Numbered from the stretch's first letter, positions 24,978 to 35,809 are shown. The stretch is DNA of 64,000 bases from Legionella geestiana (GCF_004571195.1 NZ_CP038271.1:1687501-1751500); one strand, 5' to 3'. Translations and numbers: made by a program. Notes: generated by a model from the letters alone, not told the origin.

Positions 24978-25634
24978 ATGGGTCAAAAAGTTCATCCCAC
25001 CGGTATACGACTGGGTATAGTCAAGGATTGGAATTCCAAATGGTATTCCAGTAAAAATTACGCGCAACTGCTTAATCAGGATATTAACCTGCGCAAGCAT
25101 CTCAAGAAGACACTGATGCAGGCTGCGGTCAGTAAAATCATGATTGAGCGTCCTGCCAATAATGCGGTCGTCACTATCCATGCTGGTCGCCCAGGCGTCA
25201 TCATCGGTAAGAAGGGTGGTGGTATAGAGTCGCTGCGCAACGAAATTGCAGGCCAGCTTGGCGTACCTGTTCATCTTAACATTGAAGAGGTTCGCAAGCC
25301 TGAACTTGATTCTGTTTTGGTTGCTGAGAACATTGCACAACAGCTTGAGCAGCGCGTTATGTTCCGTCGCGCAATGAAGCGTGCAGTATCATCCGCCATG
25401 AAAGCTGGCGCCAAGGGTATCAAGATCTGTGTAAGTGGTCGTCTTGGTGGCGCTGAGATTGCCCGAAGTGAAGGTTACCGTGAAGGTCGAGTACCGCTTC
25501 ACACCTTCAGAGCAGATGTTGATTATGGTACGGCAGAAGCCAAGACCACATACGGCATTATTGGTGTCAAAGTTTGGATCTTCAAGGGTGAAGTACTTCC
25601 CCAGAAGGGCAAGCAGGCTGATACCAGCAAGTAA
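24978..25634 (+). CDS. rpsC: 30S ribosomal protein S3
   Basis: 218 aa. The start ATG 24978 gives [14 protein letters not shown]; the longer frame overlaps rplV. The KH domain includes [20 protein letters not shown], and the C-terminal domain has [20 protein letters not shown]. It lines the mRNA entry channel. Confidence 0.97.
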   Translation: MGQKVHPTGIRLGIVKDWNSKWYSSKNYAQLLNQDINLRKHLKKTLMQAAVSKIMIERPANNAVVTIHAGRPGVIIGKKGGGIESLRNEIAGQLGVPVHLNIEEVRKPELDSVLVAENIAQQLEQRVMFRRAMKRAVSSAMKAGAKGIKICVSGRLGGAEIARSEGYREGRVPLHTFRADVDYGTAEAKTTYGIIGVKVWIFKGEVLPQKGKQADTSK

Positions 25635-25650
25635 GAGAGGATTTTCGATT

Positions 25651-26064
25651 ATGTTACAGCCCAAACGTACGAAATACCGCAAGCAGATGAAAGGCCGCAA
25701 CCGTGGTTTGGCATTGCGCGGTTCACAAATCAGTTTTGGTGAGTTTGGCATGAAAGCCGTTGAGCGTGGACGTCTTACTGCTCGCCAGATTGAGGCTGCG
25801 CGACGTGCCATGACACGTCATATCAAGCGTGGCGGTAAAATTTGGATTCGTGTGTTCCCGGATAAGCCAATTACCCAAAAGCCACTTGAAGTTCGTCAAG
25901 GTAAAGGTAAGGGTAACGTTGAATATTGGGTTGCACAAATTCAGCCTGGTAAAGTGCTGTTTGAAATGGAAGGCGTAAGCCGAGAGCTTGCAATTGAAGC
26001 ATTCGACCTTGCCAAAGCCAAGCTTCCTTTCAAAGTGGCATTTGAAGAAAGAAAGGTGATGTAA
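25651..26064 (+). CDS. rplP: 50S ribosomal protein L16
   Basis: 137 aa. Start ATG 25651 gives [20 protein letters not shown]; the frame upstream is an overlap with rpsC. Contains the motif of the arginine hydroxylated by YcfD/RoxA in E. coli ([18 protein letters not shown]). rpmC begins immediately after the stop. Confidence 0.97.
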   Translation: MLQPKRTKYRKQMKGRNRGLALRGSQISFGEFGMKAVERGRLTARQIEAARRAMTRHIKRGGKIWIRVFPDKPITQKPLEVRQGKGKGNVEYWVAQIQPGKVLFEMEGVSRELAIEAFDLAKAKLPFKVAFEERKVM

Positions 26065-26268
26065 ATGAAAACTGCAGAACAATTGCGTGAACTGTCCCTC
26101 GATAGCCTAAATGGTGAGTTGCTTACTCTGCGTAAGGAACAAATGGGTTTGCGTTTCAAGCACTCCAGTGGCTCACTTGAAAAGCCACACCTCATTAAAA
26201 GCGTACGCCGCAGTATCGCGCGCGTGAAAACCATTATTGGTGAGAAGGCAGGTAACACAAATGACTAA
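26065..26268 (+). CDS. rpmC: 50S ribosomal protein L29
   Basis: 67 aa two-helix protein beside L23 at the tunnel exit. [20 protein letters not shown] and the ending with [13 protein letters not shown] are typical. It abuts rplP and overlaps rpsQ by eight bases. Confidence 0.95.
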   Translation: MKTAEQLRELSLDSLNGELLTLRKEQMGLRFKHSSGSLEKPHLIKSVRRSIARVKTIIGEKAGNTND

Positions 26269-26512
26269 TACGGAATCTCGTGGACGTACGATAGTCGGCA
26301 AAGTTGTCAGCAATAAAATGCAGAAGACAATTGTTGTACGAGTGGAGCGTAAAATTAAACACCCGAAGTACGGAAAGATTGTAACGCGCCATACTAAATT
26401 ACACGCTCATGATGAAAACCAGGTGTGCAACATTGGAAACATCGTGAAAATTCAAGAATCTCGTCCACTCTCCAAGACCAAAAGCTGGGTTTTGGTGGAA
26501 GTGATTTCCTGA
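26261..26512 (+). CDS. rpsQ: 30S ribosomal protein S17
   Basis: 83 aa. The ATG 26261 ([20 protein letters not shown]) overlaps the end of rpmC; the longer frame extends into rpmC and is not used. [18 protein letters not shown] is conserved. It is the last gene of the S10 block. Confidence 0.96.
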   Translation: MTNTESRGRTIVGKVVSNKMQKTIVVRVERKIKHPKYGKIVTRHTKLHAHDENQVCNIGNIVKIQESRPLSKTKSWVLVEVIS

Positions 26513-26527
26513 ATCCGCACAGGTGAC

Positions 26528-26556
26528 TTTAAAAGCTGTTAAAGGGCTGATATAAT
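26528..26556 (+). promoter_or_regulatory. Probable spc promoter
   Basis: TATAAT at 26551-26556 with TTTAAA at 26528-26533, spacer 17, in the 85-base gap between rpsQ and rplN. This is the position of the spc operon promoter in E. coli. The -35 is weak. Confidence 0.55.
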
Positions 26557-26597
26557 CAGCAACCTTTTTCAGGCTGTATACAGAGCTGGAGATTAGA

Positions 26598-26963
26598 ATG
26601 ATACAAATGCAAACGGTGCTCGAAGTGGCTGATAACAGCGGAGCACGTAAAGTTATGTGTATCAAGGTGCTCGGCGGTTCCCATCGACGGTATGCCCGCG
26701 TTGGAGATGTCATTAAGGTGAGCATTAAAGATGCAATACCTCGCAGCAAGGTAAAAAAAGGTGCTGTTATGAAGGCTGTAGTGGTTCGCACCGCACAAGG
26801 TGTTCGCCGCGATGATGGTTCGCTTATCCGTTTTGATGGTAACGCAGCTGTGCTGCTGAACAACCAGAATGAACCGATTGGCACACGTATCTTCGGCCCT
26901 GTGACCCGTGAGCTTAGAGAGCGATTCATGAAAATCATTTCTCTTGCTCCAGAAGTTTTGTAA
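26598..26963 (+). CDS. rplN: 50S ribosomal protein L14
   Basis: 121 aa. [20 protein letters not shown] and the C-terminal [20 protein letters not shown] are diagnostic. It contacts 16S helix 14 at an intersubunit bridge. First gene of the spc block. Confidence 0.98.
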   Translation: MIQMQTVLEVADNSGARKVMCIKVLGGSHRRYARVGDVIKVSIKDAIPRSKVKKGAVMKAVVVRTAQGVRRDDGSLIRFDGNAAVLLNNQNEPIGTRIFGPVTRELRERFMKIISLAPEVL

Positions 26964-26975
26964 GAGGGAATATTC

Positions 26976-27308
26976 ATGAATCGTATTCGTTCCGGTGACA
27001 GCGTAATAGTCACAGCCGGTAAGAGCAAAGGACACATCGGCAAAATAAAGCGTGTGAAGGATGATCGTGTTTGGGTAGAGGGTGCAAACCTCGTCAAAAA
27101 ACACGTGAAACCCAACCCTCAGCTGAATGTTCAGGGTGGGATAATCACACGTGAAGCGTCTTTGCATGTGTCAAATGTAGCTCATTACAATTCTGCGCTT
27201 AAAAAGGCTGATCGTATTGGCTTCAGGTTCATAGAGGTTGACGGCGTGCAGAAGAAAGTTCGTTATTTCAAATCTAATGACCAAGTCATTGATGAAGTAT
27301 CAAGGTGA
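26976..27308 (+). CDS. rplX: 50S ribosomal protein L24
   Basis: 110 aa, assembly initiator. The N-terminal KOW motif reads [20 protein letters not shown], followed by [14 protein letters not shown]. rplE starts four bases after the stop. Confidence 0.97.
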   Translation: MNRIRSGDSVIVTAGKSKGHIGKIKRVKDDRVWVEGANLVKKHVKPNPQLNVQGGIITREASLHVSNVAHYNSALKKADRIGFRFIEVDGVQKKVRYFKSNDQVIDEVSR

Positions 27309-27312
27309 CCAA

Positions 27313-27873
27313 ATGGCCAGATTACATCAGTTTTACAAAGACGAAGTTGTGAAAATGTTGATGGACCGGTTTAAATATCAGTCTGTGATGCAGGTTCCCA
27401 AAATTACCAAAATCACCCTCAATATGGGTGTTGGTGAAGCAGTAGGCGACAAGAAGATTATGGATTTCGCAGTCGCGGACATGATTAAAATTGCAGGACA
27501 AAAACCTGTAGTAACTAAAGCGCGTAAGTCCATCGCAGGTTTTAAAATTCGTGATGGCTGGCCAATTGGCTGTAAAGTTACGCTGCGAAAGAAACAAATG
27601 TATGAGTTTCTTGATCGCCTCATTAACATCGCGCTTCCACGTGTTCGGGACTTTCGAGGCCTGAATCCGAAGTCGTTTGATGGGACTGGAAACTACAGCA
27701 TGGGCATTCATGAGCAAATCGTGTTTCCTGAAATCGATTTCGAAAAGACAGATGGTATTCGTGGGTTGGATATTTGCATTACAACAACCGCAAAAACGAA
27801 TCAGGAGGCAAAAGCATTGCTAGAAGCCTTCAATCTTCCTTTAAAAGACAGAGACAGAAAACAAGAAGGGTAA
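27313..27873 (+). CDS. rplE: 50S ribosomal protein L5
   Basis: 186 aa 5S-binding protein. The start ATG 27313 ([20 protein letters not shown]) avoids overlap with rpl[17 protein letters not shown] and [20 protein letters not shown] are conserved. Confidence 0.97.
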   Translation: MARLHQFYKDEVVKMLMDRFKYQSVMQVPKITKITLNMGVGEAVGDKKIMDFAVADMIKIAGQKPVVTKARKSIAGFKIRDGWPIGCKVTLRKKQMYEFLDRLINIALPRVRDFRGLNPKSFDGTGNYSMGIHEQIVFPEIDFEKTDGIRGLDICITTTAKTNQEAKALLEAFNLPLKDRDRKQEG

Positions 27874-27877
27874 TATT

Positions 27878-28180
27878 GTGGCCAAGAGATCAATGCTGGA
27901 ACGTTCCAGAAGAAATGAAAAGCTGGTTCAAAAACATCGTGAAAAACGACTTGCCCTGAAGAAAATCATCAAGTCATCCACGGATGTGGAAGAAATAATC
28001 GAAGCGCAGGCAAAACTTGCCAGTTTACCAGTAAACTCAAGTCCTGTGCGACAGGTTACTCGATGTCAGCAATGTGGCCGTCCACATGCAGTGTATCGAA
28101 AGTTTGCACTGTGCCGGATCTGTCTCAGACAGCAATTGATGGCTGGTAACGTAACAGGTGGACGTAAATCCAGCTGGTAA
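27878..28180 (+). CDS. rpsN: 30S ribosomal protein S14
   Basis: 100 aa, GTG start four bases after rplE. It has the long (about 100 aa) form usual in proteobacteria, yet residues near 64-84 read [20 protein letters not shown], that is C-x2-C-x12-C-x2-C, the zinc ribbon of the short zinc-binding form. E. coli S14 lacks these cysteines. So this looks like a long-form protein that keeps the metal site. Confidence 0.96.
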   Translation: MAKRSMLERSRRNEKLVQKHREKRLALKKIIKSSTDVEEIIEAQAKLASLPVNSSPVRQVTRCQQCGRPHAVYRKFALCRICLRQQLMAGNVTGGRKSSW

Positions 28181-28201
28181 TAATTTATTTGGAGAACAAC
28201 T

Positions 28202-28597
28202 GTGAGTATGCATGATCCGGTTGCTGATATGCTGACACGTATCCGAAATGGTCAACAGGCTAAACATCAGCAAGTGACATTAATATCATCGAAGCTGAAG
28301 GAAGAGATTGCCCGTGTATTGAAGGAAGAGGGTTATCTCGATGGTTACTCGGTAGAGGCATTGGACAACAACCTGAAATCCATTACCTTAAATCTCAAAT
28401 ATTATCACGGTCGACCGGTTATTGAGCGCATTAAGCGCATTAGCCGACCTGGCCTTAGAGTTTATAAGTCTTCACGTTCGCTTTCGGGCATCCCAGGTTT
28501 TGGTATTGCCATCCTCTCAACATCCAGAGGCGTTATGACACATGTCGCCGCTAAATCGCTGGGTGTTGGTGGTGAAGTGATTTGTGAAGTGGCTTAA
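28202..28597 (+). CDS. rpsH: 30S ribosomal protein S8
   Basis: 131 aa from GTG 28202, giving [18 protein letters not shown], which aligns with E. coli from its first residue. The C-terminus [25 protein letters not shown] is typical. In E. coli S8 represses the spc operon at the rplE start. Confidence 0.97.
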   Translation: MSMHDPVADMLTRIRNGQQAKHQQVTLISSKLKEEIARVLKEEGYLDGYSVEALDNNLKSITLNLKYYHGRPVIERIKRISRPGLRVYKSSRSLSGIPGFGIAILSTSRGVMTHVAAKSLGVGGEVICEVA

Positions 28598-28612
28598 TTG
28601 CGCGGGGGAACT

Positions 28613-29155
28613 ATGTCCAGAGTAGCCAAAGCACCGGTAGTGATGCCATCGAATGTGGAAGTCACCGTCGGCAATGACAGTATAACTGTGAAGGGTCCGA
28701 AGGGTACAATGACCCACCCTCTCAATAAGTTGGTATCGGTATCGCGTTCTGACGCTGATGCAAACACGATGGTCTTTAAGCCATCCTGTGATGATGCCAA
28801 TGCATGGGCACAAGCCGGAACAATGCGCGCCATTTTCAGTAATATGGTTCAAGGCGTTACCAAGGGTTTTGAATTAACCCTTGAGTTAGTCGGTGTAGGT
28901 TATCGAGCACAGGCAAAAGACAAATCAGTCGGTCTGTCTCTTGGTTTCTCGCATCCAATTGAGCACATTCTGCCGGCAGGCGTTACGGCTGAAACACCGA
29001 ATAATACAACACTTATACTTCGTGGCATCGACAAGCAGCTGCTTGGTCAGGTTGCGGCGGAAATTAGAAGCTACAGGCCGCCTGAGCCTTACAAAGGCAA
29101 GGGTATTAAGTTTGCAGGCGAAGTGATAGCCCGCAAAGAAGCCAAGAAGAAATAA
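28613..29155 (+). CDS. rplF: 50S ribosomal protein L6
   Basis: 180 aa. Start ATG 28613 gives MSRVAKAPVVMPSNVEV; the five-codon longer frame has no support. VGVGYRAQ and the C-terminal RPPEPYKGKGIKF are family signatures. It includes a short insertion (DADANTMVFKPSCDDAN) in the first domain. Confidence 0.97.
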   Translation: MSRVAKAPVVMPSNVEVTVGNDSITVKGPKGTMTHPLNKLVSVSRSDADANTMVFKPSCDDANAWAQAGTMRAIFSNMVQGVTKGFELTLELVGVGYRAQAKDKSVGLSLGFSHPIEHILPAGVTAETPNNTTLILRGIDKQLLGQVAAEIRSYRPPEPYKGKGIKFAGEVIARKEAKKK

Positions 29156-29197
29156 TCTGAAATGATATTGGCGTGAAAAGAACAGGGTATAGCAGAT

Positions 29198-29554
29198 ATG
29201 AATAAAGAGTTGGCACGCAGCAGACGCGGAAAGCGTACTAAAGCGATAATTCGCCGCAGCGAACGCGCAAGACTGGTAGTTTTTCGCAGTGGTTTACACA
29301 TGTACGCGCAAATTATTGTACCGGGAACTCATGGTGACAACGTTGTTGTATCCTGTTCCACGCTTGACAAGGAATTGCGCACTGGACTTTCAGGTAACAA
29401 AACTGACCAGGCACGCAAGGTCGGACAGTTAATAGCAGCACGTGCAATTGCAAACAACCTCAAGGAGGTTGCCTTTGACCGAGCCGGCTACCGTTATCAT
29501 GGACGTGTCAAGGCACTAGCAGAAGCAGCGCGTGAAGCTGGCTTGAATTTTTAA
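29198..29554 (+). CDS. rplR: 50S ribosomal protein L18
   Basis: 118 aa 5S-binding protein. The basic N-terminus, RLVVFRSGLHMYAQII, and FDRAGYRYHGRVKALAEAAREAGL are diagnostic. rpsE follows after nine bases. Confidence 0.97.
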   Translation: MNKELARSRRGKRTKAIIRRSERARLVVFRSGLHMYAQIIVPGTHGDNVVVSCSTLDKELRTGLSGNKTDQARKVGQLIAARAIANNLKEVAFDRAGYRYHGRVKALAEAAREAGLNF

Positions 29555-29563
29555 GGAACTGAC

Positions 29564-30070
29564 ATGGCATTTGATGATAATTCAAAAAATGATTTGTACG
29601 ATGACCGTCTTGTTTCGGTGCGTCGTGTATCAAAGGTAGTGAAAGGCGGGCGTAAGTTCTCTTTCACGGCTCTCGTGGTTATTGGTGACAAGAACGGTAA
29701 GGTTGGATACGGAAGCGGTAAAGCAGGCGAAGTACCTGCTGCCATTGAAAAAGCAATGGGCCGTGCACGCAAGAATCTGACGTATATACCGCTTAACGGA
29801 AGCACAATTTACCATCCGATTAACCTTAAACATGGTGCATCACGCGTTTTCATGATGCCAGCCAGTGAAGGTACCGGTATTATCGCAGGTGGTGCGATGC
29901 GTGCTGTCCTTGAAGTGCTTGGTGTACGTAACATTCTTGCGAAAAGCATTGGGTCCACAAACCCTGGTAACGTTGTCCATGCCACAATTAAGGCACTGAC
30001 TCAAATTGGCACCCCGGATTTTGTTGCAGCGAAGCGCGGCAAAACCGTAGAACATGTAACGGCAGGTTAA
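29564..30070 (+). CDS. rpsE: 30S ribosomal protein S5
   Basis: 168 aa. [18 protein letters not shown] and [17 protein letters not shown] form the double-stranded RNA-binding domain; the second domain includes [18 protein letters not shown]. It affects decoding accuracy and mRNA unwinding. Confidence 0.98.
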   Translation: MAFDDNSKNDLYDDRLVSVRRVSKVVKGGRKFSFTALVVIGDKNGKVGYGSGKAGEVPAAIEKAMGRARKNLTYIPLNGSTIYHPINLKHGASRVFMMPASEGTGIIAGGAMRAVLEVLGVRNILAKSIGSTNPGNVVHATIKALTQIGTPDFVAAKRGKTVEHVTAG

Positions 30071-30072
30071 TC

Positions 30073-30258
30073 ATGGAAAACCAAGTAAAAATTACACTGG
30101 TTAAAAGTCTAATTGGTCGAAAGCCAAAGCATAAAGTTATAGCTGGACTTTTGGGCTTGCGTAAAATTAACCGTACCGTGGTCCATCAGGACATACCGTC
30201 TGTTCGAGGTATGATCAATGAAATCAGTTATCTGCTTCATGTTGAGGAGTCTGTATAA
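30073..30258 (+). CDS. rpmD: 50S ribosomal protein L30
   Basis: 61 aa. [21 protein letters not shown] and [14 protein letters not shown] are typical. It starts two bases after rpsE and shares one base with the rplO start (TAATG). Confidence 0.96.
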   Translation: MENQVKITLVKSLIGRKPKHKVIAGLLGLRKINRTVVHQDIPSVRGMINEISYLLHVEESV

Positions 30259-30692
30259 TGCAACTCAATACTCTGCAACCAGCGCCTGGTTCGCGCCATG
30301 CTAAAAAACGTCTGGGACGCGGTATAGGCTCTGGTCTTGGTAAAACCAGTGGTAAAGGCCACAAAGGTCAGAAGTCACGTTCTGGTGGTTTTACTAAAAT
30401 TAATTTCGAAGGCGGTCAGATGCCAATTCAGCGACGTTTACCCAAAATGGGTTTCAAGTCGCGTGTTTCTCGCCAAATTGACGAAATTCCTGTATCAGCA
30501 CTGGCAGCGTTGGGTGATCAAGTCATTGACTTTAACGTGATTCGACATGCCGGACTGGTCAGCAATGCCATCAAGGATGTTAAAATCATTCTTTCTGGTG
30601 AGTTAACAACTGCCGTACGGTTGAAAGGTCTTCGTGTGACACGTGGTGCACGTAAGATGATTGAAGACTGTGGTGGCAGTATAGAAGAATAA
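30258..30692 (+). CDS. rplO: 50S ribosomal protein L15
   Basis: 144 aa. The glycine/lysine-rich N-terminal arm ([20 protein letters not shown]) and [17 protein letters not shown] are diagnostic. secY follows two bases after its stop. Confidence 0.97.
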   Translation: MQLNTLQPAPGSRHAKKRLGRGIGSGLGKTSGKGHKGQKSRSGGFTKINFEGGQMPIQRRLPKMGFKSRVSRQIDEIPVSALAALGDQVIDFNVIRHAGLVSNAIKDVKIILSGELTTAVRLKGLRVTRGARKMIEDCGGSIEE

Positions 30693-30694
30693 GA

Positions 30695-32023
30695 ATGAGA
30701 AACAAATCAAACGTATCAAGCCAGTCCCGCGGGGGATTGGCTGAGCTCAAGGCAAGATTGTATTTTGTGTTGATTGCAATACTCGTTTATCGACTTGGTG
30801 CGCATATTCCTGTTCCGGGCCTCGATCCTGTCAAACTTGCCAATTTTTTTGGTGAGCAGCAGAACACGATTCTTGGTCTGTTTAACATGTTCTCTGGTGG
30901 TGCATTGTCGCGGGTTACCGTCTTTGCCATCGGGATTATGCCATACATCTCAGCATCGATTATCATTCAACTTTTTTCAGTGGTTTCGCCAAAGCTTGAA
31001 CAACTTAAAAAAGAAGGTGAAGCGGGGCGTCGACGAATAAACCAGTATACGCGCTATCTCACGCTGTTACTGTCAATATTTCAGTCTCTTGGCATGGCGC
31101 GCTGGCTCGCCGGTCAGCACATTGCGCTTACGGCTGATTTCTCGTTTTATTTTACCGCGGTAGTTACTCTTGTTACGGGAACCATGTTCCTGATGTGGCT
31201 TGGAGAGCAAATTACAGAGAAGGGTGTAGGTAACGGTATCTCGCTGATTATTTTCTCTGGTATTGTGTCCAGCATGCCGCAGGCTATCGCATCTGTTTTC
31301 CAGCAGGTTCGCGAAGGACAAATGCAGGCTTTAACGATGATATTGCTTGCAGCCATTGTTGTTGCGGTTACCGGATTTGTCGTGTTCATGGAACGCGCTC
31401 AGCGTCGTATTCGTGTGAATTATGCGCAGCGTACCCAGGGCAGAAAGGTCTATGCAGCACAGTCAAGTCATTTGCCGCTCAAGATAAACATGTCGGGTGT
31501 TATTCCGCCAATTTTTGCATCAAGCATTATTCTTTTACCTGCTACTCTTGCTCAGTTTTTTGGCCGTGGAAAGGGTATGGATTGGCTTGCTGATGTTGGT
31601 ATGGCGCTGTCGCCCGGACAACCGCTCTATTTGATTGTGTATGCGGTGGCGATTCTGTTCTTTGCGTTCTTCTATGCAGCGCTGGTGTTTAACCCTAAGG
31701 ATACTTCAGACAACCTTAAAAAGTCTGGTGCCTATATACCCGGCATTCGTCCTGGGGAGCAGACAACCCGTTACATAGACCAGGTCATGACACGTCTTAC
31801 GTTGATTGGCGCCCTCTACCTCGTATTGGTCTGCCTCTTACCGCAAATACTGATGTATGCCTGGCATGTTCCGTTTTATTTTGGGGGAACATCGCTGTTG
31901 ATTATTGTGGTTGTCATTATGGATTTTGTTGCCCAGGTACAGGCGCACCTTATGACACAGCAATATGAATCGCTGATGAAAAAAGCAAATCTTAAAGGCA
32001 CAAAGTTGCCAGGTTTAATGTAA
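30695..32023 (+). CDS. secY: Preprotein translocase channel SecY
   Basis: 442-aa inner-membrane channel with ten predicted membrane segments. Recognised stretches include [13 protein letters not shown] (plug region), [26 protein letters not shown]-type helix 3 and the cytoplasmic loop [19 protein letters not shown]. It partners with SecE (5358) and SecG (not in the window). Confidence 0.98.
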   Translation: MRNKSNVSSQSRGGLAELKARLYFVLIAILVYRLGAHIPVPGLDPVKLANFFGEQQNTILGLFNMFSGGALSRVTVFAIGIMPYISASIIIQLFSVVSPKLEQLKKEGEAGRRRINQYTRYLTLLLSIFQSLGMARWLAGQHIALTADFSFYFTAVVTLVTGTMFLMWLGEQITEKGVGNGISLIIFSGIVSSMPQAIASVFQQVREGQMQALTMILLAAIVVAVTGFVVFMERAQRRIRVNYAQRTQGRKVYAAQSSHLPLKINMSGVIPPIFASSIILLPATLAQFFGRGKGMDWLADVGMALSPGQPLYLIVYAVAILFFAFFYAALVFNPKDTSDNLKKSGAYIPGIRPGEQTTRYIDQVMTRLTLIGALYLVLVCLLPQILMYAWHVPFYFGGTSLLIIVVVIMDFVAQVQAHLMTQQYESLMKKANLKGTKLPGLM

Positions 32024-32042
32024 GTAGAACTCGGAGTTTTCA

Positions 32043-32156
32043 ATGAAAGTTAGAGCGTCTGTAAAGCGTATGTGCAGAAACTGCAAAATTATCAAGAGAA
32101 GTGGTATTGTACGTGTTATCTGTAAAGATGCGCGTCACAAGCAGAAGCAGGGCTAA
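32043..32156 (+). CDS. rpmJ: 50S ribosomal protein L36
   Basis: 37 aa: starts [17 protein letters not shown] and ends in RHKQKQG. Cysteines 11, 14 and 27 with His 32 form the zinc ribbon of the zinc-binding L36 form. It lies 19 bases after secY, preceded by CGGAG, and is too short for most ORF cut-offs. Confidence 0.95.
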   Translation: MKVRASVKRMCRNCKIIKRSGIVRVICKDARHKQKQG

Positions 32157-32163
32157 GCACTAC

Positions 32164-32192
32164 TTGATTTATTATGTTGAAACCAGTATGCT
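32164..32192 (+). promoter_or_regulatory. Possible alpha operon promoter
   Basis: TTGATT (32164-32169) and TATGCT (32187-32192) with a 17-base spacer lie in the 78-base gap between rpmJ and rpsM, where the alpha operon promoter is expected. Confidence 0.45.
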
Positions 32193-32234
32193 TTCGACCC
32201 TTTGCGAGAGCGTGAAAAAATATCGGAGAATTGA

Positions 32235-32591
32235 ATGGCTCGTATAGCAGGTGTGAATATCCCTGACAATAAGCATGTCGTGATAGCACTGACTTCTATC
32301 TATGGCGTTGGAAGAACAACTTCAGAGAAGTTGTGTGCAGCGGTGGGTGTTGAAACGCATGTTAAGGTCTCACAGCTGACGGAAGCCCAGTTGGAAGCAT
32401 TTCGTGCTGAAATTGCCAAGATGACTGTCGAGGGTGACTTGCGCCGTGTTGTAACCATGAATATCAAGCGACTCATGGATTTGGGATGCTATCGTGGCCT
32501 GCGCCACCGTCGTGGTCTTCCCGTTCGTGGTCAGCGTACAAAAACCAATGCCAAGACGCGAAAGGGCAGACGTAAATCCAGCAGTGTATGA
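32235..32591 (+). CDS. rpsM: 30S ribosomal protein S13
   Basis: 118 aa. [19 protein letters not shown] and the C-terminal [20 protein letters not shown] are diagnostic. It bridges to L5 and contacts P-site tRNA. First gene of the alpha block. Confidence 0.98.
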   Translation: MARIAGVNIPDNKHVVIALTSIYGVGRTTSEKLCAAVGVETHVKVSQLTEAQLEAFRAEIAKMTVEGDLRRVVTMNIKRLMDLGCYRGLRHRRGLPVRGQRTKTNAKTRKGRRKSSSV

Positions 32592-32612
32592 TTTTTTATG
32601 TAGGATACCAAT

Positions 32613-33011
32613 ATGGCTATTAATAAGTCGAAGCAACAAAAAGTACGCAAAAAGATTAAAACCATCGTAACTGATGGAATTGTTCATGTTCATGCGTCCT
32701 TCAATAACACCATTGTAACGTTCTCTGATCGTCAGGGTAATGTTCTGTGTTGGGCAACTTCCGGTGGTTCAGGTTTTCGCGGATCACGAAAAAGTACACC
32801 ATACGCAGCTCAGGTTGCTACTGAACGTGCTGCTGCTGTCGCTAAAGAATATGGCCTCAAGTCTGTTGCCGTTCGTGTACACGGCCCAGGACCCGGACGA
32901 GAGTCAACTATTCGCGAGCTGATTTCACAGGATTTCAAAATTGTGGAGATCACTGACGTTACCGGTATACCGCACAACGGTTGCAAGCCGCCGAAAAAAC
33001 GTCGCGTATAA
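32613..33011 (+). CDS. rpsK: 30S ribosomal protein S11
   Basis: 132 aa platform protein. [20 protein letters not shown] and the C-terminal [18 protein letters not shown] are typical. Normal length. Confidence 0.98.
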   Translation: MAINKSKQQKVRKKIKTIVTDGIVHVHASFNNTIVTFSDRQGNVLCWATSGGSGFRGSRKSTPYAAQVATERAAAVAKEYGLKSVAVRVHGPGPGRESTIRELISQDFKIVEITDVTGIPHNGCKPPKKRRV

Positions 33012-33026
33012 TTTCAGGAGTAATCA

Positions 33027-33647
33027 ATGGCAAGATATCTTGGTCCAACATGTAAACTTTCCCGACGTGAGGGAACGGACCTTTTGTTAAAGAGCGGTTT
33101 CCGTGATATAAAATCAAAGTGCAAGTTTGACAAACGTCCGGGCCAACATGGTGAAAAGACGCCTAGACTGAGTGACTTCGGTAAACAGCTTCGTGAAAAG
33201 CAGAAGATACGTCGTCTGTATGGCGTTCTTGAACGACAGTTCCGTAACTACTTCAAGGCGGCAGCTGGCAAAAAGGGTTCAACGGGTGAAAACCTGATGG
33301 CCATGCTCGAGAGCCGTCTCGATAACGTGGTATACCGTATGGGTTTTGCTACTACACGTGCAGAAGCGCGTCAGCTGGTTTCACACAAGGCAATTCTCGT
33401 TAATGACAGAGTAGTTAATATCGCGTCTTATCAGGTAGAGCCGGGTGATGTTGTCTCTGTACGTCAAAAAGCGCGTGCTCAGGGTCGAATCGTTGCTGCA
33501 GTTGCTCTTTCCGAGCAGCGCGCATCCTGTGACTGGCTCAATGTCGACAGCTCCGCGTTTAAGGGTACGTTTACCACTGCGCCAACTTTGTCTGATTTGT
33601 CGCCCGACTACAACGTTAACCTCGTTGTGGAACTTTATTCCAAGTAA
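33027..33647 (+). CDS. rpsD: 30S ribosomal protein S4
   Basis: 206 aa. Primary 16S 5'-domain binder and, in E. coli, the alpha operon repressor. The S4 RNA-binding domain ([21 protein letters not shown]) is intact. The N-terminal zinc cysteines of some bacteria are absent, as in E. coli. Confidence 0.98.
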   Translation: MARYLGPTCKLSRREGTDLLLKSGFRDIKSKCKFDKRPGQHGEKTPRLSDFGKQLREKQKIRRLYGVLERQFRNYFKAAAGKKGSTGENLMAMLESRLDNVVYRMGFATTRAEARQLVSHKAILVNDRVVNIASYQVEPGDVVSVRQKARAQGRIVAAVALSEQRASCDWLNVDSSAFKGTFTTAPTLSDLSPDYNVNLVVELYSK

Positions 33648-33665
33648 AATCGGAGACTTCGCCGC

Positions 33666-34658
33666 ATGACTAGTGAAATAAAAGAGATGTTGACGCCTAA
33701 GGTCCTCAAGGTGCAGGCAAGTTCTCCGAACCATGCCCGCATTGTTCTTGAGCCTCTTGAACGGGGATATGGATATACTCTCGGTAATGCTTTGAGAAGA
33801 ATACTTCTGTCTTCGATGCCTGGAAGTGCAATTACGGAAGCCACTATTGATGGCGTATTGCATGAGTACAGTACGATTGAAGGGGTTCAGGAGGATGTTG
33901 TAGATATCCTGCTAAACCTCAAACAGGTCGCTCTGCGTATGACAGTCGGAAAGGAAGCAGTCCTTACTCTCGAAAAGAAAGGTCCATGCCAGGTGAAGGC
34001 ATCTGATATTCAGGTTACTCATGGTGTTGAAATTGTTAACCCGGATCTTGTAATTGCGAACCTTAATGCTAACGGTAAACTCAACATGACGTTGAAAGTG
34101 ACCCGTGGAACAGGGTTTCATTCTACTGAAGCGGTTCAGCACGGCGTTGAGGAAGAGGTTCAGCAGAAGTCTATTGGAAAGCTGCGTATTGATAACAGCT
34201 ATTCTCCTGTCATCAAGGTTGCTTATTATGTAGATAATGCGCGTGTAGAGAATCGCACAGACCTTGATAAGCTGACTATCGATCTTGAGACAAATGGCAC
34301 TATCGATCCGGAAGAAGCAATTCGACATGCAGCAAATATTCTTCAGCGCCAGCTTTATGCTTTCGTTGACATGAAGTTTGAAGAAGCGCGCCACGACAAT
34401 AAAGAACGTAATGATTTTGATCCTGTTCTTTTACGTTCAGTGGATGATCTCGAGTTGACCGTACGTTCTGCAAACTGCCTGAAAGCTGAAAATATATTTT
34501 ATATTGGCGATCTGGTACAAAAAACAGAAACTGAATTGCTCAAGACACCGAATCTGGGTAAAAAATCCCTGACGGAAATCAAGGATGTACTCGCATCCCG
34601 TACATTGTCGTTGGGTATGAAACTGGAAAATTGGCCGCCTGCAAACCTTGGCGAGTAA
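33666..34658 (+). CDS. rpoA: RNA polymerase subunit alpha
   Basis: 330 aa. The N-terminal dimerisation domain has [20 protein letters not shown]; the C-terminal domain, which binds UP elements and activators, includes [20 protein letters not shown] and [19 protein letters not shown]. Located in the usual rpsD-rpoA-rplQ order. Confidence 0.98.
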   Translation: MTSEIKEMLTPKVLKVQASSPNHARIVLEPLERGYGYTLGNALRRILLSSMPGSAITEATIDGVLHEYSTIEGVQEDVVDILLNLKQVALRMTVGKEAVLTLEKKGPCQVKASDIQVTHGVEIVNPDLVIANLNANGKLNMTLKVTRGTGFHSTEAVQHGVEEEVQQKSIGKLRIDNSYSPVIKVAYYVDNARVENRTDLDKLTIDLETNGTIDPEEAIRHAANILQRQLYAFVDMKFEEARHDNKERNDFDPVLLRSVDDLELTVRSANCLKAENIFYIGDLVQKTETELLKTPNLGKKSLTEIKDVLASRTLSLGMKLENWPPANLGE

Positions 34659-34676
34659 ATTTTGAGGAGTTTTTAA

Positions 34677-35060
34677 ATGCGTCATCGTAATTCTGGTAGA
34701 AGCTTCAGCCGAACCAGCAGTCACCGCAAGGCCATGTTTTCCAATATGTGCTGCTCATTGGTAGAACATGAAATTATTAAAACGACACTGGCTAAGGCGA
34801 AAGAGCTTCGCCGTTATGTTGAGCCACTGATTACAGTCAGTAAGGTTGATACGGTTGCTCATCGTCGCCATGTTTTCGACAGACTGCGATCCAAGAGCGC
34901 TGTTGGCAAACTGTTTACAAACCTTGGACCGCGTTATGTTGAGCGTCCAGGTGGTTATGTGCGTGTACTAAAGTGCGGCTACCGTGCTGGTGATAATGCG
35001 CCTATGGCTATTGTTGAGCTTGTTGACCGTCCGCAGGACGAAGAGCAGGCCGACGAGTAA
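34677..35060 (+). CDS. rplQ: 50S ribosomal protein L17
   Basis: 127 aa. [20 protein letters not shown] and the C-terminal [18 protein letters not shown] are diagnostic. Last gene of the ribosomal protein run. Confidence 0.98.
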   Translation: MRHRNSGRSFSRTSSHRKAMFSNMCCSLVEHEIIKTTLAKAKELRRYVEPLITVSKVDTVAHRRHVFDRLRSKSAVGKLFTNLGPRYVERPGGYVRVLKCGYRAGDNAPMAIVELVDRPQDEEQADE

Positions 35061-35081
35061 TCTCCGTTCGTTGTTGTGATT

Positions 35082-35113
35082 GGTAGGGGCATACTATTCG
35101 TTTGGCCCCTATC
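35082..35113 (+). terminator. Probable terminator of the alpha operon
   Basis: GGTAGGGGC (35082-35090) pairs with GCCCCTATC (35105-35113) 21 bases after rplQ. The following sequence is A/T-rich but without a pure T run. Confidence 0.45.
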
Positions 35114-35344
35114 ATAAAATCCTCGGTCTCTTATTTGACCTAGTATATGTGTTCAGTGCTTCATCTCTACTCTATCTTTCAATTTCTGAAACTCTCTTTT
35201 AAGCGGCTCGTTTTTAAAACCATTTAGGGACGTTCTCATTTCATGTTAAGAAGTGAAAATATTGTGGTTTAGGGGCATTGTGCTTGATGGAGCTGTAAAA
35301 TATCAAAGCAACTTTCTTGAGCCAGAATTTAAGATAATTGTAGT

Positions 35345-35745
35345 TTTGAGTAAATAATTGTATTTCAAGATTTTTTGTAGATTGGGTTGAGCGCAGCGAA
35401 GCCCGACATCAGGTGTCATCTCATGCATCCGTCCCTGGGCTTATCAACAAAGGCTAAGGTTCTGATTTAAAATAAAGCATTGTATTAATGAGTTTTTTGT
35501 AGCAACTGTCTTGAGCCAAAAACTCATGGTAGTTACCTTATTCAAAATAAATCATTGTATTTTAATTGGCAAGGCTGGGCTGAGCGCAGCGAAGCCTGGC
35601 AATGGGTGTCGCCGTTGGCCGGATGTTTAATACGAGCATCCCATCCCGCGCTTATCAGCGCAGGCTACGGCGCCAATTTCAAATAAATCATTGTATTAAA
35701 TGAATTTGTTTGTGGGCTTGTCTGAGCATGGCGAAGCCCAGTGCA
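35345..35745. repeat. Degenerate tandem/dispersed repeat region
   Basis: Four variants of AAATAAATCATTGTATT occur (about 35350, 35470, 35546, 35682). Three variants of a GAGCGCAGCGAAGCC core, read as TTGGGTTGAGCGCAGCGAAGCCCGA, GGGCTGAGCGCAGCGAAGCCTGG and GGGCTTGTCTGAGCATGGCGAAGCCCA, follow them (about 35384, 35577, 35713). Segments like CCCGCGCTTATCAGCGCAGGCTACGG end each unit. The GC-rich cores can fold as hairpins (GGGCT...AGCCC). No gene is seen between 35061 and 35790 apart from these repeats. Confidence 0.6.
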
Positions 35746-35809
35746 TTTCCCCCGTTTCTGTGAGCCATATGAATTGGTCTCCGAACCAGTTCAGAGATTA
35801 AATGCCGTT

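Noticed and set aside
35345-35745. CRISPR array
   Set aside because: Repeats are degenerate, unevenly spaced and lack uniform unique spacers; no cas genes nearby.
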